A stretch of DNA of 64,000 bases from Nocardioides pantholopis (GTDB lineage Bacteria; Actinomycetota; Actinomycetes; Propionibacteriales; Nocardioidaceae). Below, piece after piece: positions 1 through 7,287 of this stretch. The DNA is taken from contig NZ_CP033324.1 of the NCBI RefSeq assembly GCF_003710085.1, forward strand, positions 1,178,001 through 1,242,000, read 5' to 3'. Every line of letters begins with the position of its first letter. Positions within the stretch are counted from its first letter, which is position 1. The notes below the pieces were generated by a model. It was not told where the DNA came from. It searched no databases and was given only the letters and a program-made list of their open reading frames with translations. The translations under genes were made by a program, and so were the position numbers.

Positions 1-1
1 C

Positions 2-391
2 GGGTCGATCGGTGAGTTCACGATCGTCGTCAACGAGAAGTTCGGCGCGAACGACTGCGCCAAGGTCAAGTGCGTGATCGGCGCCCAGCCGCTGCCGGGC
101 GCGCAGGATGACGCGACGATCAACGCGAACATGGTCTTCCACGACATCAGCTTCGGCGCCGAGCCGGCCGCCGAGGCCGTGCAGGCCCCCGCGGCCCCCG
201 CCGCGCCTGCTGCCCCCGCCGCGCCGGCCGCGCCTGCCGTCGCCGCGACCACCGCGACCTCCACGCTGCCGCAGACCGGCGGCGGCGACTCGCTGCCCGT
301 CGTGCTCCTCGCCGGGTCGGCGCTGCTGCTCGGTGGCTTCGGTGTGCTGTTCGTGGTGCCGGCCCGTCGCCGCGAGCAGGCCGCCCGATGA
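2..391 (+). CDS. LPxTG surface protein, C-terminal part (5' end outside window)
   Basis: The reading frame is open from the first bases, so the gene begins upstream of the window and only its last 129 residues are visible. An extracellular stretch ends in an Ala/Pro-rich linker (PAAPAAPAAP type). It is followed by the sorting signal LPQTGGGDS, a hydrophobic helix and a basic tail (RRREQ). This is the classic order for a sortase substrate covalently attached to the cell wall. The stop overlaps the start of the next LPxTG gene (ATGA), so both are probably co-translated. The function of the ectodomain cannot be judged. Confidence 0.85.
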   Translation, partial: GSIGEFTIVVNEKFGANDCAKVKCVIGAQPLPGAQDDATINANMVFHDISFGAEPAAEAVQAPAAPAAPAAPAAPAAPAVAATTATSTLPQTGGGDSLPVVLLAGSALLLGGFGVLFVVPARRREQAAR

Positions 392-1656
392 GCGCCCGTA
401 CGCTGCGCCGCGCCGCGGCCGCAACGTTCGCGGCCGGAGGCCTGGCGCTGCTCTCGCTGCCGATGCTGGCCTCGCCGGCGTCGGCGGCTCCTGGGGACAT
501 CTCGGTCACCACCAAGATGGACTGCCAGTTCGCGACGTTCCCCCGGTTCGACTGGGATGCCGAGGTGGTGCTCAGCCAGGCCCGGGTCGACGCTTCCACG
601 ATCGCGCTGTCCGCGACCATCAGCAACCAACCCGGTGTGGTCCCGGTGCCGCTGTCCAACGCTGCGCAAGAGGCCACGCTGACGATCGAGATCGATGGGA
701 AGGAAGTCGAGCTCACTGGCTCGGGTCCGGTCACGGCCCCCTCCAAGACGCCCGTGCCGGTCCCTGACGTGAAGGGGACCTTGGCCTCCGCCACCGACCC
801 GACCGCCTTCAAGATCGTCGCTTTCGAGAACACCTTCACGGCATTCGCTCTCAGCGGTGCTTGCGTGCCGAAGGGCGGGGTGCTGCCCACGCCCACGCCC
901 ACGCCCACGCCCACGCCGACCCCGACTCCGACGCCGTCGCCCAGTCCGACGAAGGCCCCCGGCGGCGCCAAGGGGTCCCCGGCGACGGGCAACCCGAAGT
1001 TCGCCTGCACGCTCTCGCCGTTCAACAGCCCGTTCGACTACCCGGCGAAGCTCACGATCGCCGGTGCTCGGGCGACCGAGGACGGGACCGAGGTGAAGCT
1101 CGCCGGCACGCTCGGCGACATGCCGGGCGTCTCGCCGGTGGCGATCGACGCCCTTCCGATGCGCGTCAAGGTCGACGTGACCATCGACGGCAAGGCGACC
1201 ACGCTGAGCGGTGAGGCGCCGGTGTCCGCGGCCGCGAACGCGCCGGTGAAGATGCCGCCGCTCTCCGGCAGCGTCACCACCGACGCGACCAACGCCAAGG
1301 TCGAGGTGAAGGGCCTGAGCTTCGACATGGACGAGCTCGGCGGTCTGACCATCACCGCGAAGTGCACTGTCGCGTCCGGCGGTGCGCTGAGCGAGATGAA
1401 GATCGGCGTGGGCTCCCTGGACGAGGCCGGCGGCGGTGACGGCGACGCGGACGGGTCCGGCGGCGCCGGCGGTAGCGCCACGCCGGTTGCCTCCAGCGGT
1501 GGCTCGAGCACTGGCGGCGTGCTGCCGAAGACCGGCGGCGCGGACTCGATCCCGGTGATCGGCCTGTGGGCCGGCGGCCTGGCACTGCTGGGCGCGGCGA
1601 TCCTGGTGCTCGTGCCGGGCACCCCGGTGCGGGTGCGTGCCGGGAGGCACAGCTGA
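388..1656 (+). CDS. Secreted LPxTG cell-wall protein with duplicated domain
   Basis: The 422-residue product has a signal peptide (about residues 1-33, ending ASPASA-APG), two homologous domains (about 40-160 and 195-330), a (TP)n linker between them, and a C-terminal LPKTGGADS signal with membrane helix and basic tail. The two domains share the pattern C..., PGV.PV, a TIDGK...L(T/S)G strand and P.V..P.(V/L).G, so an internal duplication is visible. They resemble the DUF6801-type domain of actinobacterial secreted proteins; that assignment is from memory of the family and is tentative. The ATG overlaps the upstream stop. A hairpin terminator follows at 1755-1791. Probably a structural or adhesive wall protein; no catalytic motif is seen. 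Confidence 0.85.
   Translation: MSARTLRRAAAATFAAGGLALLSLPMLASPASAAPGDISVTTKMDCQFATFPRFDWDAEVVLSQARVDASTIALSATISNQPGVVPVPLSNAAQEATLTIEIDGKEVELTGSGPVTAPSKTPVPVPDVKGTLASATDPTAFKIVAFENTFTAFALSGACVPKGGVLPTPTPTPTPTPTPTPTPSPSPTKAPGGAKGSPATGNPKFACTLSPFNSPFDYPAKLTIAGARATEDGTEVKLAGTLGDMPGVSPVAIDALPMRVKVDVTIDGKATTLSGEAPVSAAANAPVKMPPLSGSVTTDATNAKVEVKGLSFDMDELGGLTITAKCTVASGGALSEMKIGVGSLDEAGGGDGDADGSGGAGGSATPVASSGGSSTGGVLPKTGGADSIPVIGLWAGGLALLGAAILVLVPGTPVRVRAGRHS
885..934 (+). repeat. Hexanucleotide tandem repeat coding the TP linker
   Basis: GCCCAC-type hexamers are repeated about five times and then decay into GAC/CCG variants. They encode the (Pro-Thr)n linker between the two domains of the LPxTG protein. 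Slippage here could change linker length. Confidence 0.85.
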
Positions 1657-1754
1657 GCCGCGAGGCGCAGCACAGACTGCGGCGCGGGCCTGCGGGGGCC
1701 ATCACGCGCCGCTGACGGACAGCCCGAGGTCTGACCTCATGGGCTGGCCGGACG

Positions 1755-1791
1755 GGGCCGAGGCGGGGTTGGAGGACCCTCGCCTCGGCCC
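1755..1791 (+). terminator. Rho-independent-like terminator after LPxTG pair
   Basis: GGGCCGAGGCG (1755-1765) pairs perfectly with CGCCTCGGCCC (1781-1791) and is followed by TTGTCGTTC. It lies about 100 bp after the LPxTG gene. Confidence 0.7.
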
Positions 1792-1827
1792 TTGTCGTTC
1801 CCGCACAGTGGCGCCCGCTGGTCGTCC

Positions 1828-2027
1828 GGTGGTCGAGCCGTGAGCGCAGCGAGCGTCCGGCGGTCGAGCCGTGAGCGCAGCGAGCGTGTCGAGACCATCG
1901 GCTGCGGCCGGGACGGCGGGTGCCTGCGGGGGTCTCGACACTCTCAGGCGCCGGGGCGCCTTCGCGGCTCGACCACCGGGGCAGGTGGTCGAGCCGTGAG
2001 GAGCGCAGCGACGAGCGTGTCGAGACC
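1828..2027. repeat. Array of ~45-bp GGTGGTCGAGCC...GTGTCGAGACC repeats, left of HNH gene
   Basis: Four copies are visible: 1828-1856 (partial), 1861-1896, 1931-1977 (opposite orientation, diverged centre) and 1984-2027 (best copy). The unit starts GGTGGTCGAGCCGTGAG and ends GAGCGTGTCGAGACC. Its reverse complement occurs on the other side of the HNH gene (3541-3649). The stretch 1657-2031 holds no gene, only the terminator and this array. Such units look like dispersed intergenic repeats of the REP kind. Confidence 0.85.
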
Positions 2028-2031
2028 CCGG

Positions 2032-3369
2032 TCAGGTGACGATGGTGGTGCCGGTGTGGTCGCGGCGCAGGTGGATGCCGTTGGGGGTTCGCCACAGGTA
2101 GGTGGTCTCGTCGAGCTTGGTATAGGTCCAGCTGGTGTGGGTCTTGGCTCGGTGGTGGGTGCGGCACAGGGGTGCGAGGTTGGGGTCGGTGGTCTCGCCG
2201 AAGTCCTCGCCGTCGCCCGGTGGTCCCTCGCGCTCGTGCCGGTGGCGGACGACGTGATCGGTGTCCGCGCGGCGGGCCGAGCGGCCGCACCAGGGGAAGA
2301 CGCAGGTCGGGTTGTTCAGGGAGACGCGTTCCGCGATCCGGTCGGGGACCTCGTAGGCGTCGGTGTGGTCGACGTCGGCGAGGTCGAGAATCGGCTTGAC
2401 GATGACCTGGGCGTCGGGGTTGGCGCACCAGGTCTTGACCTGGTCCGCGGAGACGAACGAGCGGGTGTTCTCGACCCGGGCCAGGTGCAGATTCCCGTCG
2501 CTGGGGCTGCCGAGGGCGGCGGCGCTGAGGTGGACGTGGACGACGACCTGGCGGGGCCGGCAGCGCTTGGACAGGCCCGCGACCTCGGTCGGGGTGGTGT
2601 CCAGGTCCAGGGCGAGCTGGCGGCGGGCGATCTCGCCCACGGCCAGGGAGCGGCGTACGTCGAGGGACTCCGCACAGCCGAGCTCGCCGAGGACCCGGGC
2701 CCCGCGGGCGACCGCGTCGTCGAGGTCGAGGGCGTCGGCGAGGTCCAGCTCGCCGTCCACGACCACTGTCCCGCCGAACGAGACCCGGCCGGTGTCCAGG
2801 TCGAAGTGGCGCCGGTCCGCGGCAGCGCGGCGCTTCTCCTCCGCTCCGGCGGGGTCGAACCGGACCCGGGCCTCCTCGATCAGCCGGTCCAGGGCGGCGT
2901 ACCCGATCTTCCCCGCCACCGACCAGACGTGAGCGTCGACGTACGCAGCACCGTCGGCAGGCAGCGACAGGGTGTTCGCCGCGACCTTCCGGCCCCGCCA
3001 CGCCGGTACCTCGCCGGCACGCACCGCAGCCCAGGTCTTGGGGAGCCGGTGCGCGAGCTCGACCGCCTCGCCGAGCATCGCCCGGGCCGCGTCCGAGGAC
3101 ATGCCGAGCGCGGCGCCGAGCTCCAGCGGGGCGAACTCGGTGACCAGCGGCGCACCCGGCCCCGCGATCGCCACCTCACCCTCGGCACCCGGGAGGCAGG
3201 CCGCGTCGTCGAGGCAGTCGACCGAGTGCATCGAGGCCCAGGCCACCGCAGCCTCCAGCAGCTCGCCCTCAGCCCGATCTGCGAGAGCCCGGCGCGACCG
3301 CGCGAAGGCCAGCACCGCGGCGGGGCTGTCGCACTCGCCCAGCGGGGCGGGGTTCGGGTCGATGGCCAT
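2032..3369 (-). CDS. 13E12-family DUF222 / HNH endonuclease domain protein
   Basis: The 445-residue product has an N-terminal DUF222 region (about 20-330) and a C-terminal HNH nuclease domain. The HNH domain shows CVFPWCGRSARRADTDHV, then LAPLCRTHHRAKT: the Cys pair, D-H and C..HH metal/active-site residues are present. This is the architecture of the REP13E12 family, which is multicopy and regarded as mobile in mycobacteria and common in Nocardioides. The ATG at 3369 is chosen because upstream codons run into repeat DNA. The gene sits between two inverted arrays of a 45-bp repeat, consistent with a mobile or repeat-associated element. The biological role of the family is not known. Confidence 0.85.
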   Translation of the reverse strand: MAIDPNPAPLGECDSPAAVLAFARSRRALADRAEGELLEAAVAWASMHSVDCLDDAACLPGAEGEVAIAGPGAPLVTEFAPLELGAALGMSSDAARAMLGEAVELAHRLPKTWAAVRAGEVPAWRGRKVAANTLSLPADGAAYVDAHVWSVAGKIGYAALDRLIEEARVRFDPAGAEEKRRAAADRRHFDLDTGRVSFGGTVVVDGELDLADALDLDDAVARGARVLGELGCAESLDVRRSLAVGEIARRQLALDLDTTPTEVAGLSKRCRPRQVVVHVHLSAAALGSPSDGNLHLARVENTRSFVSADQVKTWCANPDAQVIVKPILDLADVDHTDAYEVPDRIAERVSLNNPTCVFPWCGRSARRADTDHVVRHRHEREGPPGDGEDFGETTDPNLAPLCRTHHRAKTHTSWTYTKLDETTYLWRTPNGIHLRRDHTGTTIVT

Positions 3370-3540
3370 AGCACATTCTACTCGAACAAGTGTTCGAGAC
3401 GCTAGGCGTGGAATGAACAATGTGGAAGGAAATCTTGCGACGGAGGGCGGGACCGTCACCCCAAGAAACGGGAGCGGGCTCGCCGCGGGACCAAGACCCT
3501 CAACCCCAGCGGCGCGCAACCATCTGGTCCGGTGAACGCT

Positions 3541-3649
3541 GGTCTCGACACGCTCGTCGCTGGCGCTCCTCACGGCTCGACCACCGAGGGTCTCGACACG
3601 CTCGTCGCTGGCGCTCCTCACGGCTCGACCACCGAGCGGCTCGACCACC
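3541..3649. repeat. Array of ~45-bp repeats, right of HNH gene, inverted relative to left array
   Basis: Two identical 45-bp copies (3541-3585 and 3589-3633) are separated by GAG and followed by a truncated copy (3634-3649). Each begins GGTCTCGACACGCTCG and ends CACGGCTCGACCACC. They are the reverse complement of the best left-hand copy, apart from a one-base gap. The rest of 3370-3685 holds no recognisable gene. Confidence 0.9.
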
Positions 3650-3685
3650 GGAGCGGGTCGACCACCGGAGCGGGTCGCGATGCGC

Positions 3686-4369
3686 TCAGGCGCCAGTGTG
3701 CCCTTGCGACTTGACCACCGCTGCCAGGTCCTTGGGCAGCTGCAGGGGACCGGTCAGGATTCCGGGGACGGTTCCTCGTCGGGTCGCCTCGCCTGCGGGC
3801 GTGGTGAACGGGTCGTCGGTGAGACGGACGTCCCGGCATCCGTAGCCGTCGACCAGCACGCCGGTGCGGTGCTGGCCGGTGCGGTAGACGAGCATCCACC
3901 GCGGTCCCAGCTCCAGCGTGCAGATGCGGGCCGGGTTTGCCGGTCTGAGGAGCGGGAGGTGGTCGGCGAGGGCGGCGAGGTCCTCGGCGCCGACGGGGGT
4001 GGCGGCCCCGGCGAGCTCCCAGCCCCACGTGGTGCCCTGACCGCCCGGCCCGGGGCCGGCTTCCACGGGGTCGTAGCGGCACGCCCAGGCTTCCTCCGGG
4101 GCGGGCAGGGAAGGAGCTGTCTCGGCCACGGGCTCGATGTCATCGCCCTGGTCGTCCGGGACCTCGGGCAGCGACGCGGGGCAGGGGTCGCCGTCGGTCG
4201 CCGGCCCGCTCGGGGCCCCCGAGGATGGAGCCGAGGGCGGAGCCGAGGCGCCGGGAGCCTGGTCGGCGGCGGAGCCGTCGTCGCTGCAGCCGGCCAGGAC
4301 GGCGCCGGCGAGCACGAGGCCGACGCCGGCGACGGCGAGCCGGACGGATCTTCCGCGAGCGCTGATCAC
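3686..4369 (-). CDS. Secreted lipoprotein, unknown function
   Basis: The 227-residue product has a lipoprotein signal: a basic start, a hydrophobic core and the lipobox LAGC, with the modified Cys at residue 28. A Ser/Pro/Ala-rich linker follows, then a globular domain with several Cys (CPASLP, WACRYD, CTLELG, YGCRDV) that could form disulfides. The GTG start has an AGGAGG ribosome site 5 bases upstream. No enzymatic motif is recognised. The C-terminal end lies close to the repeat array. Confidence 0.8.
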   Translation of the reverse strand: MISARGRSVRLAVAGVGLVLAGAVLAGCSDDGSAADQAPGASAPPSAPSSGAPSGPATDGDPCPASLPEVPDDQGDDIEPVAETAPSLPAPEEAWACRYDPVEAGPGPGGQGTTWGWELAGAATPVGAEDLAALADHLPLLRPANPARICTLELGPRWMLVYRTGQHRTGVLVDGYGCRDVRLTDDPFTTPAGEATRRGTVPGILTGPLQLPKDLAAVVKSQGHTGA

Positions 4370-4430
4370 GGGCGCCTCCTGGTGGTGTCTCTGAGGACTG
4401 TGGCTTTCCTCGGGTGCCTGTAAACCTCGG

Positions 4431-4460
4431 ACCGCCGGCGGCCCGAGGGCCGCCGGCGGT
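4431..4460 (-). terminator. Strong hairpin terminator after the epimerase-like gene
   Basis: ACCGCCGGCGGCCC (4431-4444) is perfectly complementary to GGGCCGCCGGCGGT (4447-4460). It lies just after the stop of the minus-strand gene ending at 4470 and marks the left end of the catabolic supercluster. Confidence 0.8.
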
Positions 4461-4469
4461 CGTGGGGGA

Positions 4470-5339
4470 TCAGCTGGCGGGGGTGACCAGCTTGGTGAGC
4501 GCGGGGTCGAAGGACCGCGAGGGGGTGAAGCCGCTGTCGATCAGGCGCTGGACCGAGATCGGCTTGGTGGGGCCGGCGATCTCGCCGCGGTACTCCAGGG
4601 GCGGCAGGTCGTTCTCCGCCGAGATCGTGTCGAAGAGCGTCGCGTTCGTGGGCGGGACCTCGGCGTGCGTGAGGTTGAACAGCCCGGTGAGGCGCTGCTG
4701 GACGGCGTGCACGACCGCGTCGGCGGCGTCGTCGACGTAGAGGCGGTAGAGCAGCGCGTCGCCTGCGAACGGGACCGACCCGTGGAGGTACTGGTGGGCC
4801 ATCTTGACCTTCTCCGCGATCGGCGGGTCGCCGGGGCCGAAGATGTCGCCGCAGCGGAAGACCGCGGCGCGGTCGGCGGCCTGGAGGTAGGTCTGCTCCA
4901 TCAGCAGGAAGCTGCTCGGGCTCGGGTCGTCGGAGTCCGTGGTGGGGGAGTCCTCGTCGACGGCGTCGAGGTGGTTGGCCGCGGAGCCGTAGACCGACAG
5001 CGAGGAGAGTCCGACCAGGTACGGCGACCCGGGCGCGGAGATCACGTTCTCCGCGGTGTCCACGAGGATCTCGCGGTACGTCTTGGCCCGTCCCTCCGGC
5101 GTCATCGACTGCTGGGCCGACGGTCCGGCGCTGATGACGACCGCGTCCTGGCCGGCCACGGCCGCGTGGACGGCGTCCCGGTCGCTGCCGCGCACCACCA
5201 CGGCGTTCCCGAAGCGCTCGGTGAGCCCCTCGACCTTCGCCTCGGTGGTGGTCGTCACCGTGACCTCGTGGCCGAGCTCCTGGAGCCGGGCGGCCGTGGC
5301 CGACCCGACGAAGCCGGCGCCGATGATCAGGACCTTCAT
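4470..5339 (-). CDS. NAD(P)-binding epimerase/reductase (extended SDR-like)
   Basis: The 289-residue product begins MKVLIIGAGFVGSATA, a Rossmann GxGxxG dinucleotide-binding loop. An Asp-poor acceptor strand (TTTTEAKV) follows, suggesting NADP rather than NAD. The central motifs VVISAGPS and SSLSVYGS are those of extended SDRs. The usual YxxxK catalytic pair is not obvious: the matching stretch reads SFLLMEQ, so it may be a reductase of the NmrA/atypical type. It starts 4 bp inside the stop of the RCCR-like gene (ATGA overlap), so the two are translationally coupled and probably work on the same compound. Confidence 0.8.
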   Translation of the reverse strand: MKVLIIGAGFVGSATAARLQELGHEVTVTTTTEAKVEGLTERFGNAVVVRGSDRDAVHAAVAGQDAVVISAGPSAQQSMTPEGRAKTYREILVDTAENVISAPGSPYLVGLSSLSVYGSAANHLDAVDEDSPTTDSDDPSPSSFLLMEQTYLQAADRAAVFRCGDIFGPGDPPIAEKVKMAHQYLHGSVPFAGDALLYRLYVDDAADAVVHAVQQRLTGLFNLTHAEVPPTNATLFDTISAENDLPPLEYRGEIAGPTKPISVQRLIDSGFTPSRSFDPALTKLVTPAS

Positions 5340-6163
5340 GCTGTTTCCTCCATCTGTTGGAACCCGGCGCGGACCGCGACGAGCTCCTCGACGCGCTCGG
5401 CGCCGAGGAACTTCTTCGACAGCTCGTTCATCGGGTCGAGCGTGTAGCCGTAGGTGCGGACCTGGTGGTCACGCTGGCGGAGCGCGGCGCGCTCGGCCTC
5501 GGGGACCGCTGTCGCCTCGCGCACCCAGCCCAGCCAGGTGTCGACGCGCTCGCGGACGACCTCGCGCAGCGTCTCCACGACGTCCTCGGTGCGCTCGGCG
5601 ACGTAGGAGTGGGCGACGGGGGAGAGGAAGGCGCGCATGTACGTGCCGTGGCTGACCGACCAGGTGAAGCGGTCGTCGCCGCGCAGCTGGAGGAACGACT
5701 CGTTCTGCGGCTCGTAGTACTTCGCGAGGTAGTCGGTCTCGACCATCAGGTCGCGCCGGGAGACGAACTCGCTGTAGAAGAAGATCTGCGGGATCGTGCC
5801 GAACACGATGATCAGGTGGGGTACGTCGACCTCCGGGCCGAGCCAGACCTGGAGGTTCATGTCCAGGATCGAGTTCTTCCGGTTACCGATCCAGGAGTGC
5901 ACCAGCCACTCGGCGTGCGGGCCGTCGGCCGCGGGCTCGCCGGCGAAGGTGTTCATCGCCCCCTCGTAGCTGGCGTCGTCGGTGGCCCAGTAGTCCAGGC
6001 CGGCGCTGCTCGGGTGCGGCTGCACCGGGAGCTCTGCGGTGATCCGGTCCTTGGCCTCGCTGAGGATCTCCCAGAACTGGGCCCACAGCTCGGAGCTGTC
6101 GACGTCCGGGGACTCGGCGAGGAACTCGTGGATGGTCTTGGTCTGCGCGCTGCTTCCGCTCAC
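5336..6163 (-). CDS. Red chlorophyll catabolite reductase (RCCR)-family protein
   Basis: The 275-residue product matches the plant RCCR family (RCC_reductase) along its length: a HSWIGNRK segment, DVPHLIIVFG, SRRDLMVETDYLAKYYE, MRAFLSPVAHS, then a helix with VDTWLGWV and a final FLGAERVEELVAVRAGF. Plant RCCR is a ferredoxin-dependent bilin reductase that opens the way from red to colourless chlorophyll breakdown products. A Glu that I recall in the plant counterpart of the LIIVFG strand is not kept, so the substrate may differ. The GTG start at 6163 is chosen because earlier codons lie in the divergent promoter. The gene overlaps the SDR-like gene and is divergent from the monooxygenase/hydrolase block. 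Confidence 0.75.
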   Translation of the reverse strand: MSGSSAQTKTIHEFLAESPDVDSSELWAQFWEILSEAKDRITAELPVQPHPSSAGLDYWATDDASYEGAMNTFAGEPAADGPHAEWLVHSWIGNRKNSILDMNLQVWLGPEVDVPHLIIVFGTIPQIFFYSEFVSRRDLMVETDYLAKYYEPQNESFLQLRGDDRFTWSVSHGTYMRAFLSPVAHSYVAERTEDVVETLREVVRERVDTWLGWVREATAVPEAERAALRQRDHQVRTYGYTLDPMNELSKKFLGAERVEELVAVRAGFQQMEETA

Positions 6164-6211
6164 GTCCCGCACCCTATAGATATATGATCTACGAATCCAG
6201 AGGAGTTGCGA
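6164..6211. promoter_or_regulatory. Divergent promoter with palindrome TAGAT-N5-ATCTA
   Basis: This 48-bp gap separates the RCCR-like gene (minus) from the monooxygenase-like gene (plus). On the minus strand TAGATCATATATCTA is directly followed by TAGGGT, the same -10-like hexamer found next to the operators at 7236 and 24599. The palindrome differs from the TATGTC-N-GACATA operator, so a second regulator may act here. On the plus strand AGAGGAG precedes the ATG at 6212. Confidence 0.5.
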
Positions 6212-6535
6212 ATGATCGTCGTGGTGAGCCAGGCCTGGACCAAGCCGGGCGAGGAGCATGCGCAGGCCTACATCGCGCTGAACGAGCAGTTCGGCCGGTT
6301 CTGGCGCGACCACCCCGGCTTCCGCGGCCGGCGCCTGGTGCGCGGGGTCGAGGACCGCACGCACTTCACCCACCTGCGCTGGTTCGACTCGGTGGAGAGC
6401 TACGAGGAGTGCACCTGCGCGGAGGGGTACGCCGACCACACGGTCCTCATGTACGAGCACCTGCAGCCCTACGACTCCTATCCGCGGGAGTTCCTCGAGA
6501 TGGTCATCGACGAGCCGGGCGCGGTCGCGCCGTGA
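6212..6535 (+). CDS. Small antibiotic-biosynthesis-monooxygenase-like (ABM/Dabb fold) protein
   Basis: The 107-residue product has the size and layout of the dimeric alpha-beta barrel family: an initial strand MIVVVSQAWTKPG, a helix with ALNEQFGRFWRDHPGFRGRRLV, then HFTHLRWFDSVESYEEC and YEHLQPYDSYP. Such proteins are cofactor-free monooxygenases, haem-degrading enzymes or cyclases. The ATG at 6212 follows an AGAGGAG site. The stop overlaps the GTG of the hydrolase, forming an operon. With an RCCR-like gene next door, oxidation of a tetrapyrrole-like substrate is conceivable but not shown. Confidence 0.65.
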   Translation: MIVVVSQAWTKPGEEHAQAYIALNEQFGRFWRDHPGFRGRRLVRGVEDRTHFTHLRWFDSVESYEECTCAEGYADHTVLMYEHLQPYDSYPREFLEMVIDEPGAVAP

Positions 6536-7251
6536 CGACGTTCGTCCTGGTGCACGGGGCCTTCCGGGGCGGCTGGGCCTGGCGGCGGGTGCGCCCGCAC
6601 CTGGTCGCCGCCGGCCACGACGTGCACGCGCCCAGCCTGCTCGGCGCCGGCGAGCGGGTCGCCCTGGCGGCCGCGGTGACCGGTCTGGACAGCTGGGTCG
6701 ACGAGCTGGAGGCGCTCCTGGTCGCCGAGGACCTCACCGACGTGGTCCTGGTCGGCCACAGCCAGGGCGGCATCGTGACGACGGCGCTGGCCGCCCGGGT
6801 GCCCGAGCGGCTGCGCTGCGTGGTGCACCTGGACGCCGCCGTGCCGGAGCCCGGGGAGCGGGCGCTCGACCTGGGCCCCGGCGGACCGGTGCCGGAGCGC
6901 GACCTGCTGGTCCCGCCGCGCCCGCTGGCGGCGGACACCGCGGACGGCGGCGACCTCGACGCGGCGACCGCCGCCTGGACGAGCGCCCGACTCACGCCGA
7001 CGCCGGTCGCCCCCTCGCTGGACCCGGTTCCCGCCGTGCCGGACGGGGTCCGGCAGATCTACGCCTTCTGCGACCGGACGCCGCCCGGCTACCCCTCGCA
7101 GGTCACCCGCGCCCGTCTCGACGCGCGCGGTACGCCGTACACGGTCCTGGCCGCGGGGCACGACGCCCCGCTGACCGCGCCGGAGCTCGTGGCCGACCTG
7201 CTGCTGTCCGCTGCTGGGCAGACCCTTGACCTCCATATGTCTGACATTTAG
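6532..7251 (+). CDS. Alpha/beta hydrolase (esterase, hydroxynitrile-lyase-like branch)
   Basis: The 239-residue product has the oxyanion-hole motif LVHGAFRGGWAW, the nucleophile elbow GHSQGG, the acid region near YAFCDRTPPGY and the catalytic His in AAGHDAPLTAPE. This matches the small esterase branch related to MekB, salicylate esterase and hydroxynitrile lyases. It probably hydrolyses an ester or an activated C-C bond of the pathway substrate. The GTG start overlaps the upstream stop (GTGA). Its last codons (coding MSDI) are themselves the operator of the next transcription block. Confidence 0.85.
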   Translation: MTTFVLVHGAFRGGWAWRRVRPHLVAAGHDVHAPSLLGAGERVALAAAVTGLDSWVDELEALLVAEDLTDVVLVGHSQGGIVTTALAARVPERLRCVVHLDAAVPEPGERALDLGPGGPVPERDLLVPPRPLAADTADGGDLDAATAAWTSARLTPTPVAPSLDPVPAVPDGVRQIYAFCDRTPPGYPSQVTRARLDARGTPYTVLAAGHDAPLTAPELVADLLLSAAGQTLDLHMSDI

Positions 7252-7254
7252 GGT
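7226..7254 (+). promoter_or_regulatory. Promoter with GntR-type operator TATGTC-T-GACATT
   Basis: -35 TTGACC (7226-7231) and -10 TAGGGT (7249-7254) are 17 bp apart. The near-palindrome TATGTCTGACATT (7236-7248) fills the spacer, so a bound repressor would block RNA polymerase. It lies inside the 3' end of the hydrolase gene and serves the cupin/thioesterase/dehydrogenase block. Near-identical sites occur at 14078 and 24599. Confidence 0.75.
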
Positions 7255-7287
7255 CGCGGAGGTGAGCCCGTTTCGGCAGGTGTCCTG

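Noticed and set aside
1828-3649. CRISPR array
   Set aside because: The repeats near the HNH gene are too few, lack regular unique spacers and occur in both orientations.
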